A stretch of DNA of 64,000 nt from Streptomyces rugosispiralis (GTDB lineage: Bacteria > Actinomycetota > Actinomycetes > Streptomycetales > Streptomycetaceae). Location: positions 186,001 to 250,000 of the forward strand of contig NZ_JANIAA010000009.1 in assembly GCF_024505145.1 (NCBI RefSeq). The letters run 5' to 3'. The notes under the pieces are model-generated. The model did no database searches, was not told where the DNA came from, and saw only the letters and a list, made by a program, of their open reading frames with translations. Position 1 is the first letter of the stretch. The number at the start of each line of letters is the position of its first letter. Shown piece after piece: positions 16,580 to 24,789 of the stretch. The position numbers and the translations under genes are program-made.

Positions 16580-17035
16580 GTGCGACTGAACGATCTCGAC
16601 GAACGCATCGTCCACGCCCTCGCCGAGGACGCCCGCCGCTCCTACGCCGACATCGGCGAAATCGTCGGACTGTCCGCGCCCGCCGTCAAACGGCGGGTGG
16701 ACCGGCTGCGCGCGGAGGGGGCCATCACCGGCTTCACGGTGCGGGTCGATCCGGTGGCGCTGGGCTGGGAGACCGAGGGCTTCATCGAGCTCTTCTGCCG
16801 CCACAACACCTCGCCGGAGGACATCCGCCGAGGTCTGTCGCGCTACCCCGAGGTGGTGTCCGCGTCCACCGTCACCGGTGACGCGGACGCCGTCGTCCAG
16901 GTCTTCGCCGCCGATATGCGCCACTTCGAGCGGGTGCTGGAGCGGATCGCGGGGGAGCCGTTCGTGGAGCGCACCAAGTCCGTGCTGGTGTTGTCGCCGC
17001 TGCTGCGGAGGTTCAGTTCGGGTGCCCCGACGTAA
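16580..17035 (+). CDS. Lrp/AsnC-family transcriptional regulator
   Basis: A 151-aa regulator. Residues ~1-55 hold the AsnC-type helix-turn-helix (LNDLDERIVHALAEDARRSY, IGLSAPAVKRRVDRL-like) and ~65-145 the RAM/AsnC ligand-binding domain (VVSASTVTGDADAVVQVFA, VERTKSVLVLSPLL). GTG 16580 is chosen because the family always begins with the LDxxD helix; the ribosome site is weak, so translation may depend on the permease stop 10 nt upstream. It probably senses an amino acid and controls the permease and the davA/davB-like genes. Confidence 0.9.
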   Translation: MRLNDLDERIVHALAEDARRSYADIGEIVGLSAPAVKRRVDRLRAEGAITGFTVRVDPVALGWETEGFIELFCRHNTSPEDIRRGLSRYPEVVSASTVTGDADAVVQVFAADMRHFERVLERIAGEPFVERTKSVLVLSPLLRRFSSGAPT

Positions 17036-17334
17036 GCGCTCCGCTGGGTGCGCGGTTCTGGGCGTCTGCCCTGGCCTGTTGTCGGTCGGCTGCGGCATGC
17101 GTCGTGGCTGGGCGCGCAGTTCCCCGCGCCCCTGCGGGGCGCCCCCCTCACGCGGCGGAGCCGCATATCGACACAGCCCCGCGCCTCTTCGGGGCCCCGG
17201 CCCGTGCAATGAATCGTCGTGTGCCGGGTCCCATACGGTGTGAATCGACGCCGGACGCAATGAAGTCGTCTTGTTGGGCGATCCGGAGGCAACGTACTGT
17301 TTTTATGCCCGTACTCCTCCTCCCAAGGTCTGCC
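17036..17334. promoter_or_regulatory. davA upstream region with repeated GCAATGAA(G)TCGTC motifs
   Basis: GCAATGAATCGTC at 17206-17218 recurs as GCAATGAAGTCGTC at 17257-17270, with a related TGAATCGACG between them (from about 17241). The copies are ~51 bp apart, five helical turns, as expected for an oligomeric Lrp-type protein. The first half of the spacer carries G/C-rich hairpins around GCGCAGTTCCCCGCGCCCC, likely a terminator for the Lrp gene. No gene is seen. Confidence 0.5.
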
Positions 17335-18135
17335 ATGCCGCCGCTGCGCACCGCTCTGCTCCAGAACTCCGGTCACCCCGGCGACCCCGCCGGTAACCTC
17401 AAGGTCCTCGACGAGGCCGCCGCCCGAGCGGCCGCCGACGGCGCCGGGCTGCTGGTCACCGCGGAGATGTTCCTCACGGGCTACGCCATCGGCGGTGGCG
17501 GCGTGCGGGAGCTGGCCGAGCCGGCCGACGGGCCGAGCGGCCGGGCCGTGGCCGACATCGCCGCGGCGCACGGGCTGGCCATCCTCTACGGCTACCCCGA
17601 GCGCCACGCGGACGCGGTTCACAACTCCGCGCGGCTGGTGGGCGCGGACGGCACCGAGCTGGCCAACTACCGCAAGACCCATCTCTACGGCTGCTTCGAG
17701 CGGGCGTCGTTCACCCCCGGTGAGGCCCCCGTCGTCCAGGCCACCATCGGCGAGCTGACCGTCGGCATCCTGGTCTGCTACGACGTGGAGTTCCCCGAGA
17801 ACGTACGGGCCCACGCGCTGGCCGGGACCGATCTGCTGGTGGTGCCCACCGCGCAGATGCACCCCTTCGAGTTCGTGGCCGAATCCCTGATCCCGGTGCG
17901 GGCCTTCGAGAGCCAGATGTACATCGCGTACGTCAACCGCAGCGGCCGCGAGGGCGAGTTCGACTTCGTCGGGCTGAGCTGTCTCGCCGGGCCCGACGGC
18001 GCCACCTGTCTGCGTGCCGGCCGCGGAGAGGAACTCCTCCTCGGCGACGTCGACCCCAAACTGCTGGCGACCTCGCGCCGGATCAACCCGTATCTGCGGG
18101 ACCGCCGCCCCGGCCTCTACACCTCCCTCGGCTGA
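17335..18135 (+). CDS. davA: DavA-like carbon-nitrogen hydrolase (5-aminovaleramidase candidate)
   Basis: A 266-aa nitrilase-superfamily amidase with the full catalytic triad: E44 in TAEMFLTGY, K114 in NYRKTHLYG and C148 in LVCYDVEFPENVR. It resembles, as I recall it, Pseudomonas DavA, which hydrolyses 5-aminovaleramide to 5-aminovalerate and ammonia. ATG 17335 aligns with the usual family start and has CAAGG upstream; ATG 17305 lacks a ribosome site. The next gene, 64 nt on, is a DavB-like monooxygenase that would make the amide. Substrate is inferred from the pair; indole-3-acetamide is a weaker alternative. Confidence 0.8.
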   Translation: MPPLRTALLQNSGHPGDPAGNLKVLDEAAARAAADGAGLLVTAEMFLTGYAIGGGGVRELAEPADGPSGRAVADIAAAHGLAILYGYPERHADAVHNSARLVGADGTELANYRKTHLYGCFERASFTPGEAPVVQATIGELTVGILVCYDVEFPENVRAHALAGTDLLVVPTAQMHPFEFVAESLIPVRAFESQMYIAYVNRSGREGEFDFVGLSCLAGPDGATCLRAGRGEELLLGDVDPKLLATSRRINPYLRDRRPGLYTSLG

Positions 18136-18199
18136 TCCGTCCGGCCCCTGCCGCACCCGAACCACCCTTTTGAGCACAGCAGCAAGGAGTCCGTACCCC

Positions 18200-19909
18200 A
18201 TGACGTCCACGGTGCCCACGGCCGTCCATGACGAGCAGGAGACGCAGGCCCTCGAGGCCCTGCCGCCCATCACCATGTTCGGCCCGGACTTCCCCTACGC
18301 CTACGACGACTACCTCGCCCACCCCGCGGGCCTGGGCCAGATACCCGCGACCGAGCACGGCGCCGAGGTCGCGGTCGTCGGCGGCGGGCTCTCCGGTGTC
18401 GTCGCCGCGTACGAGCTGATGAAGATGGGCCTGCGGCCCGTGGTCTACGAGGCCGACCGGATCGGCGGACGGCTGCGCACCGTCGGCTTCGACGGCTGTG
18501 ACGACGCGCTGACCGCCGAGATGGGCGCGATGCGCTTCCCGCCGTCCTCCACCGCCCTCCAGCACTACATCGACCTGGTGGACCTGAAGACCCGGCCGTT
18601 CCCCAACCCGCTGGCCCCCGAGACCCCCTCGACCGTGGTCGACCTCAAGGGCGAGTCCCACTACGCCCGCACCATCGACGAGCTGCCGCCGGTCTACCGC
18701 GAGGTGGCCGACGCCTGGAACGCCTGCCTGGAGGAGGGCGCGGACTTCTCCGACATGAACCGCGCCATCCGCGAGCGGGACGTCCCCCGGATCCGGGAGA
18801 TCTGGGCGCGGCTGGTCGAGAAGCTGGACAACCAGACGTTCTACGGCTTCCTCTGCGACTCCTCGGCCTTCACCTCCTTCCGCCACCGGGAGATCTTCGG
18901 CCAGGTCGGCTTCGGCACCGGCGGCTGGGACACCGACTTCCCCAACTCCATCCTGGAGATCCTGCGGGTCGTCTACACCGAGGCCGACGACCACCACCGC
19001 GGCATCGTCGGCGGCAGCCAGCAGCTTCCGCTGCGGCTGTGGGAGCGCGAGCCCGAGAAGATCGTCCACTGGCCCCAGGGCACCTCGCTGGCCTCGCTGC
19101 ACGAGGGCGCGCCCCGCCCGGCCGTGACCCGGCTGCACCGGGCCGCGGGCGACCGCGTCGTGGTGACGGACGCGAGCGGTGACATCCGCTCGTACCGCGC
19201 GGTGGTCTTCACCGCGCAGTCCTGGATGCTGCTCTCCAAGATCGACTGCGATGACTCGCTCTTCCCGATCGACCACTGGACGGCGATCGAGCGCACCCAC
19301 TACATGGAGTCCAGCAAGCTCTTCGTGCCGGTGGACCGGCCGTTCTGGCTGGACAAGGACGAGGTCACCGGGCGGGACACGATGAGCATGACGCTCACCG
19401 ACCGGATGACCCGCGGCACGTACCTGCTGGACGACGGCCCGGACCGGCCCGCCGTCATCTGCCTCTCCTACACCTGGTGCGACGACAGCCTGAAGTGGCT
19501 GCCGCTGTCGGCGAACGAGCGGATGGAGGTCATGCTCAAGTCGCTCTCGGAGATCTATCCACACGTCGACATCCGCAAGCACATCATCGGCAGCCCGGTC
19601 ACCGTGTCCTGGGAGAACGAGCCGTACTTCATGGGCGCGTTCAAGGCCAATCTGCCCGGCCACTACCGCTACCAGCGCCGGCTGTTCACCCACTTCATGC
19701 AGGACCGGCTGCCCGCCGACAAGCGCGGCGTCTTCCTCGCGGGCGACGACATCTCCTGGACCGCGGGCTGGGCCGAGGGCGCCGTCCAGACCGCGCTGAA
19801 CGCGGTGTGGGGCGTCATGCACCAGTTCGGCGGCGGCACCGACCCGAAGAACCCGGGGCCGGGCGATCTGTACGACGAGATCGCGCCCGTCGAGCTCCCC
19901 GAGGACTGA
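18200..19909 (+). CDS. davB: DavB-like FAD amino acid 2-monooxygenase (L-lysine 2-monooxygenase candidate)
   Basis: A 569-aa flavoprotein of the monoamine oxidase family. FAD-binding VAVVGGGLSGVVAAYELMK starts near residue 57 and is followed by YEADRIGGRLRT; the C-terminal FAD motif is FLAGDDISWTAGWAEGAVQTALNAVW. Many blocks match what I recall of Pseudomonas DavB (ITxFGPDFP, HPAGLG, FGQVGFGTGGWDTDFPNS, NPGPGD), including the total length of about 560. DavB oxidatively decarboxylates L-lysine to 5-aminovaleramide. ATG 18200 has AAGGAG upstream. With permease, Lrp regulator and amidase it forms a short lysine-catabolic unit. Tryptophan or phenylalanine 2-monooxygenase is the alternative. Confidence 0.82.
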   Translation: MTSTVPTAVHDEQETQALEALPPITMFGPDFPYAYDDYLAHPAGLGQIPATEHGAEVAVVGGGLSGVVAAYELMKMGLRPVVYEADRIGGRLRTVGFDGCDDALTAEMGAMRFPPSSTALQHYIDLVDLKTRPFPNPLAPETPSTVVDLKGESHYARTIDELPPVYREVADAWNACLEEGADFSDMNRAIRERDVPRIREIWARLVEKLDNQTFYGFLCDSSAFTSFRHREIFGQVGFGTGGWDTDFPNSILEILRVVYTEADDHHRGIVGGSQQLPLRLWEREPEKIVHWPQGTSLASLHEGAPRPAVTRLHRAAGDRVVVTDASGDIRSYRAVVFTAQSWMLLSKIDCDDSLFPIDHWTAIERTHYMESSKLFVPVDRPFWLDKDEVTGRDTMSMTLTDRMTRGTYLLDDGPDRPAVICLSYTWCDDSLKWLPLSANERMEVMLKSLSEIYPHVDIRKHIIGSPVTVSWENEPYFMGAFKANLPGHYRYQRRLFTHFMQDRLPADKRGVFLAGDDISWTAGWAEGAVQTALNAVWGVMHQFGGGTDPKNPGPGDLYDEIAPVELPED

Positions 19910-19910
19910 G

Positions 19911-19946
19911 CCGGTCCGGGGGCCGCTCAGCACCCACCCGGACCGG
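19911..19946. terminator. Hairpin terminator between davB and DUF5995 gene
   Basis: CCGGTCCGGG (19911-19920) pairs perfectly with CCCGGACCGG (19937-19946) across a 16-nt loop, directly after the davB stop and before the convergent DUF5995 gene end. A near-direct repeat CCGGGG(G)CCGCTCAGCAC also occurs here. Confidence 0.75.
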
Positions 19947-19967
19947 GGGCACCCGCACCGGGGCCGC

Positions 19968-20672
19968 TCAGCACGCGGACGGCAGAGGAGTGAGCAGAAA
20001 GCGCCCGACCAGGCCCACGGTGGCGTCGACGCGCTCCGCGAACTCCTCCGCCAGCTCCGGCACTCCGCGCAGCCCCCACAGCGCGCGGAACGCCGCCCAT
20101 GCGGCGTCCCGCGCCTTCTCCAGACTCCAGGAGCCCACGAGATGGGTGAGCGGATCGGCCACGTCCAGCAGGTCGGGGCCGGGCATCAGCTCCTCCCGGA
20201 TCCGCTCCTCCATCCCCGTGAGCAGCTCTCCGATCCGGTCGAAGTCCCCCTCCAGGGCGTCCGGTTCGAGGCCCCGGGACCGGCAGGTGTCCAGCAGCGC
20301 GAGCGCCAGGTCATGGCCGATATGGGCGTTGATCCCGGCGAGCGCGAACTGCACCGGGCGGACCCCGGGATGGCACCGCAGCTGGAACAGCGGCCGCCAG
20401 CAGGCGGGCGGCCGCGCGCCGGTGGCCACCGCGTCGACCGCCGTCAGATAGCGCCCGGCGAACCGCACGTCCAGCTCCTCGGTGGCGGACGGGTCGTGGA
20501 AGTAGCCGTCCGCGAGCCGTCGGCCGACCTCCTCGGTGACCGACAGATACACCCCGTTGAAGACCGCCACCCCGTCCCCCGGCGGCAGCGCCGCGCCGAG
20601 CGCGCTCATGCGCGCCACGACGCTTCTCACGGTGCGCGGCGGCGCGAGCCGCGCGGGCGTGGGCATCGTCAT
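19968..20672 (-). CDS. DUF5995-family protein
   Basis: A 234-aa cytoplasmic protein with no signal peptide. Landmarks are GDGVAVFNGVYLSVTEEVGRRL, FAGRYLTAVDAV, LFQLRCHPGVRPVQFALAGINAHIGHDLALAL and a helical C-terminal half. The NxHI/HD residues in GINAHIGHDL look like a conserved site. This matches the DUF5995 family of unknown function. The start is uncertain: ATG 20672 is chosen because upstream residues look non-native, but no clear ribosome site is present; ATG 20666 is equally plausible. It follows the reductase gene on the same strand. Confidence 0.65.
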   Translation of the reverse strand: MTMPTPARLAPPRTVRSVVARMSALGAALPPGDGVAVFNGVYLSVTEEVGRRLADGYFHDPSATEELDVRFAGRYLTAVDAVATGARPPACWRPLFQLRCHPGVRPVQFALAGINAHIGHDLALALLDTCRSRGLEPDALEGDFDRIGELLTGMEERIREELMPGPDLLDVADPLTHLVGSWSLEKARDAAWAAFRALWGLRGVPELAEEFAERVDATVGLVGRFLLTPLPSAC

Positions 20673-20760
20673 GGACGCCAGGGTGGCAGGCCGGACGGGC
20701 GCGGTCCCGCCGTACGCCGCCGCGTCCCCTGGACGGCGTAATGCCTCGTCAACCTCCGTA

Positions 20761-21645
20761 TCACAGCACACCCGCGTCGCGTGCGGTCCACATCGACGGG
20801 TACAGCGGGCGCCAGCCCAGCTCGTCGCGCAGCCGGAGGTTGGAGGCGATGCCGAACCAGGGGTCCTCGTCGGTCCGCTCGGTCATGCCCTCGGGCAGTG
20901 GCACCCCGTTGATCTGGAAGAGCTCGACCGTGGTCACCGGGGCGTCGTCCACGATGTTGTACTTGCGGCCCGAGACCGAGCCGCCGGCCGTGCCGCCCGG
21001 GGCGCGCAGCAGCCGCAGCAGCGCCTGCGTCGCGTCGGCGTGGTGGACCATGGCGAGCCGCCGGCTCCCGGCCCATGCCGCCGCGTGCGGCAGCACGTTC
21101 GTCAGATGCGGATCGCCGTCCCCGTAGACGAAGGCCAGGCTGCCGATGCGCAGATCGAGGCCGTGCTCGCGGTGCAGCGCCAGCAGTTCCCGCTCCGCCT
21201 CGGCCTTGGCGGCGGGGTACGCGCCCCACCGCGGACCGCCGGGCCTGCTCTCGTCGTCCTCCGTGAACGGCCGCCCGCGCGAGGCGCCGTACACCAGATT
21301 GGTGCTGACCTGGAGAAACCGGCTCGTCCCGGCCTCGACCGCGGCCCGCCCGAGCGCGACCGCCGCGTCCCGGTTGACCGCCCATGCCTCCTCGTCCGGC
21401 ACCCCGCGGAAGGCCGCCGCGATGTTGACCACCGCATGCACCCCCTCCATGGCCCTCCGCAGATCCTTCTCCTCGCGCAGATCGCCGGCCATGAGCCGCG
21501 CGCCCTGGGCCGCGAAGGGAGCGCCGCGCTCCTCGTCGCGCACCAGCACCCGTACCTCGGTACCGGTCGCGCGCCGCTCCAGCAGCCGCTTGGTGAACCG
21601 CCGTCCCACCTGGCCGGTCGCACCCGTCACCAGAATCAAGGGCAT
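20761..21645 (-). CDS. NAD(P)-dependent epimerase/reductase (extended SDR)
   Basis: A 294-aa Rossmann-fold protein starting LILVTGATGQVGRRF (TGxxGxxG cofactor motif). Its catalytic YxxxK is WGAYPAAKAEAE and an upstream Ser is in STNLVYG. The C-terminal part has a typical extended-SDR substrate domain. ATG 21645 is 10 nt after AAAGG; ATG 21651 is too close to it. It is divergent from the XRE regulator at 21776, with a perfect inverted repeat in the shared promoter, the common arrangement of an XRE/MmyB-type regulator and the dehydrogenase it controls. Substrate unknown. Confidence 0.83.
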   Translation of the reverse strand: MPLILVTGATGQVGRRFTKRLLERRATGTEVRVLVRDEERGAPFAAQGARLMAGDLREEKDLRRAMEGVHAVVNIAAAFRGVPDEEAWAVNRDAAVALGRAAVEAGTSRFLQVSTNLVYGASRGRPFTEDDESRPGGPRWGAYPAAKAEAERELLALHREHGLDLRIGSLAFVYGDGDPHLTNVLPHAAAWAGSRRLAMVHHADATQALLRLLRAPGGTAGGSVSGRKYNIVDDAPVTTVELFQINGVPLPEGMTERTDEDPWFGIASNLRLRDELGWRPLYPSMWTARDAGVL

Positions 21646-21718
21646 GAGCATCCGCCTTTCGCCTCGTCGCTCGGCCTTAGAGCCTGCGGCGGGCGGGGCG
21701 GGACCGGGAGAGACCTCC

Positions 21719-21747
21719 GTATCCAGGGATCCGCAGACCCTGGATAC
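21719..21747. promoter_or_regulatory. Inverted-repeat operator between reductase and XRE regulator
   Basis: GTATCCAGGG (21719-21728) and CCCTGGATAC (21738-21747) are perfect 10-bp inverted arms separated by 9 bp, about two helical turns centre to centre. The site lies midway in the 130-bp divergent promoter region. The second arm includes GGATAC, which could itself be a -10 element for the regulator gene, so binding would be autorepressive. The regulator at 21776 is the obvious ligand. Confidence 0.75.
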
Positions 21748-21775
21748 CGGCCGCGGGCGCGGCGACCATGGGAGC

Positions 21776-22633
21776 GTGCATCGAACGGAACTCGCCGACT
21801 TCCTGCGCCGCTGCCGCGCCCGCCTCGGTCCCGCCGAGGTGGGGCTGACACCCGGCCCGCGGCGCCGTACGCCCGGGCTGCGCCGGGAGGAGGTGGCCCA
21901 GCTCGCGGGCATGTCCCCGGACTACTACACCCGGCTGGAACAGGCCCGCGGCCCGCGCCCGTCCCGCCAGATGCTGACCGCGCTGGCGCGGGCGCTGCGG
22001 CTCACCGACGACGAGCGGGACTATCTCTTCCATCTGGTGGGGGAGGAGCCGCCGCGCGACCGCAGCACCTCAGAGCATGTGCGGCCCGGACTGCTCAGGG
22101 TGCTGGACCGGCTGTACGACACCCCGGCCCAGGTGATCACCGACTGGGGCGAGGTGCTGGCGCAGAACGCGATGGCGGCGGCGCTGGTCGGCGACATCAT
22201 GGGGCGGCCGCCCGGCGACCGCAATATCGTCCGCGGCTTCTTCACCCGGCGCGCCGACCCCTCCGGCACCCCCGGGATCTTCCCGAGCGAGGAGATCGCG
22301 GAGCACGCCCGGCTGCATGTGGCCACCCTCCGGGCCGTGGTCGCCGCCCGCCCCGACGACCCGGGCCCGGCGGGGCTGGTGGCCGAACTGCTGTCGGTGA
22401 GCGCGGAGTTCGCGACGCTGTGGGAGGCCCATGAGGTGGCCATACGGCACTCCACGGTCAAGCGGTTCACCCATCCGGTGGTGGGGACGATGGAGCTGGA
22501 CTGCGAGGTGCTGCTGAGCTCGGAACACGCCCAGCGGCTGATCGTCCACACCGCGCGTCCCGGCAGCGAGTCCGCCGAGCGGCTGGAGCTGCTGCGGGTG
22601 GTGGGGCTGCAGGACCTCGCGCCGCGAGGATGA
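21776..22633 (+). CDS. XRE-family regulator with MmyB-like ligand domain
   Basis: A 285-aa protein. Residues ~5-75 contain an XRE helix-turn-helix with the group signature RRTPGLRREEVAQLAGMSPDYYTRLEQARG. The rest is the MmyB-like PAS-type domain (VLDRLYDTPAQVITDWGEVLAQNAMAAAL, FTHPVVGTMELDCEVLL). GTG 21776 fits the family start but has no properly spaced ribosome site, so the message may be leaderless or nearly so. It is divergent from the reductase and probably represses both through the inverted repeat at 21719-21747. Confidence 0.87.
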   Translation: MHRTELADFLRRCRARLGPAEVGLTPGPRRRTPGLRREEVAQLAGMSPDYYTRLEQARGPRPSRQMLTALARALRLTDDERDYLFHLVGEEPPRDRSTSEHVRPGLLRVLDRLYDTPAQVITDWGEVLAQNAMAAALVGDIMGRPPGDRNIVRGFFTRRADPSGTPGIFPSEEIAEHARLHVATLRAVVAARPDDPGPAGLVAELLSVSAEFATLWEAHEVAIRHSTVKRFTHPVVGTMELDCEVLLSSEHAQRLIVHTARPGSESAERLELLRVVGLQDLAPRG

Positions 22634-22823
22634 GGACCTGGGAGGTTTCCGCCGGGCGCTTCGGGGCTACGGGGTGTCCGGCGGGTGGCAGGGGCTTCGC
22701 CCCTGGACCTCGGGGTCTGGGGCGGAGCCCCGGTCGTGGGGCGGAGCCCCGGTTGTGGGAAGGGGCGGGGAGGGGATCAGTCCGCCGCAGGCGCCAGACC
22801 CGCCGGACAACCCCAGACAGGCC
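22634..22823. terminator. Convergent intergenic hairpins with repeated GGGGCGGAGCCCCGG
   Basis: CAGGGGC-TTC-GCCCCTG (22689-22705) is a tight hairpin. It is followed by two direct copies of GGGGCGGAGCCCCGGTYGTGG between about 22720 and 22760, each self-complementary. The elements lie between the convergent ends of the XRE gene and the NCS2 permease and are typical Streptomyces terminator repeats. Confidence 0.7.
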
Positions 22824-22827
22824 CTAG
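22807..22827. repeat. 21-bp repeat copy 1, supplying the NCS2 permease stop codon
   Basis: ACAAC-C-CCAGACAGGCCCTAG here recurs with one mismatch at 25542-25562. In both places the CTA near its end is the TAG stop of the minus-strand gene. The second copy borders the decayed IS630 element, so this may be an IS end or a dispersed gene-end repeat. Confidence 0.7.
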
Positions 22828-24206
22828 TCCGGCCGCTCGTCGTCGTATTCGCTGGTGCCCGCGTCCAGCAGGGGCTCCTGCTGCTTCAGATGTGCCGGGG
22901 CCAGGGCACGCAGCACGTGGTAGCCGAGCAGCACCACGATCGTGCCGAGCGCGATCCCGCCCAGCTCGAAGTTGTGGCCGATTTTCAGGCTGACGCCGCC
23001 GACGCCGATGATGACGCCCGCCGCGACCGGCACCAGATTGAGCGGATTGCGCAGGTCCACCTTGTTGTGCACCCAGATCTGCGCACCGAGCAGCCCGATC
23101 ATGCCGTAGAGGATGACGGTGATCCCGCCCAGCACCCCGCCCGGCACCGCCGCCACCACCGCGCCGAACTTCGGGCACAGCCCGAAGAGCAGCGCGAATC
23201 CCGCGGCGGCCCAGTACGCGGCGGTGGAGTACACCCGGGTGGCCGCCATGACCCCGATGTTCTCGGAGTACGTCGTATTGGCCGGGCCGCCGACCGAGGT
23301 GGAGATCATGGTCGCCGCGCCGTCCGCGGCGATCGCCGTGCCCAACTGGTCGTCGAGCGGATCGCCGATCATCTCGCCGACCGCCTTCACATGCCCGGCG
23401 TTCTCGGCGATCAGCGCGATCACCACCGGCAGCGCCACCAGCACCGCCGACCAGTGGAAGGTGGGCCCGTGCAGGGACGGCAGACCGATCCAGTCCGCCT
23501 TGGCCACCCCGGAGAGATCCAGCCGCCAGTGGTCGGTGACCCGACCACTGCCGTCGATGGAGTGGATCTTGCCGAAGACGCGGTCGAAGACCCAGGAGAC
23601 CGCATAGCCGAAGACCAGCCCCAGGAAGATCGCGATACGCGACCAGAAGCCCCGCAGACAGACCACCGCCGCCCCGGTGAGCAGCATCGTCAGCAGCGCG
23701 GTCCACTGATCGGCGGGCCAGTACGTACCGGCCGTCACCGGGGCGAGGTTGAACCCGATCAGCATGACCACCGCGCCGGTCACCACCGGCGGCATCGCCG
23801 CGTGGATGATCCGGGCGCCGAACGTCCGTACCGCCAGACCGCTCAGCAGCAGCACACCGCCGACCACCAGGATCGCCCCGGTGACGGCGGCGCTGCCGCC
23901 GCCCTGCGCCCGGATCGCGGCGGCCACGCCGACGAACGACAGGCTGCATCCCAGATAGCTGGGAATCCGGCCGCGGGTCGCGAGCAGGAAGAGGACGGTC
24001 GCGACCCCGGACATCATGATCGCGAGGTTGGGGTCGAGCCCCATCAGCACCGGGGCGACGAAGCTGGCCCCGAACATGGCCACGACGTGCTGCGCGCCGA
24101 GCCCCACCGTCCTCGGCCACGACAGCCGCTCATCCGGCTTGACGACGGCACCGGGGGCTGGGGTGCGCCCATCGCCGTGCAGGGTCCAGCCCACGCCGAG
24201 GCCCAT
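22824..24206 (-). CDS. NCS2 (uracil/xanthine) permease
   Basis: A 460-aa integral membrane protein with about 14 hydrophobic segments, of the nucleobase:cation symporter-2 family. Signature sequences are AQHVVAMFGASFVAPVLMGL in TM1 and VVIALIAENAGHVKAVG (the conserved Glu of TM8) with DGAATMISTSVGGPANTTYSENIGVMAATRV. The sequence is closest to UraA-type uracil permeases, but xanthine/uric acid carriers cannot be excluded. The stop codon falls within a dispersed 21-bp repeat. No ribosome site is obvious before ATG 24206. Confidence 0.87.
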   Translation of the reverse strand: MGLGVGWTLHGDGRTPAPGAVVKPDERLSWPRTVGLGAQHVVAMFGASFVAPVLMGLDPNLAIMMSGVATVLFLLATRGRIPSYLGCSLSFVGVAAAIRAQGGGSAAVTGAILVVGGVLLLSGLAVRTFGARIIHAAMPPVVTGAVVMLIGFNLAPVTAGTYWPADQWTALLTMLLTGAAVVCLRGFWSRIAIFLGLVFGYAVSWVFDRVFGKIHSIDGSGRVTDHWRLDLSGVAKADWIGLPSLHGPTFHWSAVLVALPVVIALIAENAGHVKAVGEMIGDPLDDQLGTAIAADGAATMISTSVGGPANTTYSENIGVMAATRVYSTAAYWAAAGFALLFGLCPKFGAVVAAVPGGVLGGITVILYGMIGLLGAQIWVHNKVDLRNPLNLVPVAAGVIIGVGGVSLKIGHNFELGGIALGTIVVLLGYHVLRALAPAHLKQQEPLLDAGTSEYDDERPD

Positions 24207-24374
24207 GACTGCTCCACTTCATCGCTACGGGGGAATCGCAGCAATGTTAGTTGGCCGAAAATATGCGTCGTGCGGCCATGTGGGATCGGCTAGTGCTGTG
24301 ACCGGGATGGTTCACCGTGATCGGAAGGCGGCTCGCGGGACGAGCGCACGCGAAACGGCTGGTATGACTGGGGC

Positions 24375-24752
24375 ATGCAGGAAGAAATTGCACGCTCCGC
24401 GATCGACACGTTCATCTCCGCGTTCAACGCCTCGGACGACAGCTATGTGACTGCCCTGCTCTCCCAGGCTCTGACCTCAGACGTGGTCTTCTGGGGGCCG
24501 TTGGGTCGCAGCGAAGGAATCGCGGCGGTCGAGCGGTTCGTGCTGGACATCCGGCGCCACCCGGCGGGGACCGGCACGATGGTGCGCTGCTCGGCGGTGG
24601 ACATGCCTGACGAGTGGGCCCGGTACCAGTGGGTCTTCACCACGCCGGATGGAGGTCCCCGCCTGGCGGGAACGGACGTCGTCCATCTGCGGCGGAGCCT
24701 CATCGACCAGGTCATCGTCTTTGCGGGGGAGATCGAACCGTCCGCCTCCTGA
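24375..24752 (+). CDS. NTF2-like (SnoaL-like) small protein
   Basis: A 125-aa protein with the alpha+beta cone-fold pattern: N-terminal helix IARSAIDTFISAFNA, central VVFWGPLGRSEGIAAVERFV and strands YQWVFTTPDGGPRLAGTDVVHLR. Such proteins are small enzymes or binding proteins; no function can be assigned. GC and codon use are lower at the start than around it. The upstream 100 bp contains TAGTGCTGTGACCGGGATGGTTC, reminiscent of an IS terminus, and a decayed transposase follows, so the gene may lie in a mobile patch. Confidence 0.65.
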   Translation: MQEEIARSAIDTFISAFNASDDSYVTALLSQALTSDVVFWGPLGRSEGIAAVERFVLDIRRHPAGTGTMVRCSAVDMPDEWARYQWVFTTPDGGPRLAGTDVVHLRRSLIDQVIVFAGEIEPSAS

Positions 24753-24789
24753 GCCATCCTTCTGTCGCTGTCCTTCTCCTGAACTTGGC

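Noticed and set aside
18200..19909. Polyamine or monoamine oxidase
   Set aside because: The ITMFGPDFP, HPAGLG and NPGPGD blocks and the length fit lysine 2-monooxygenase better, and a DavA-like amidase is adjacent.
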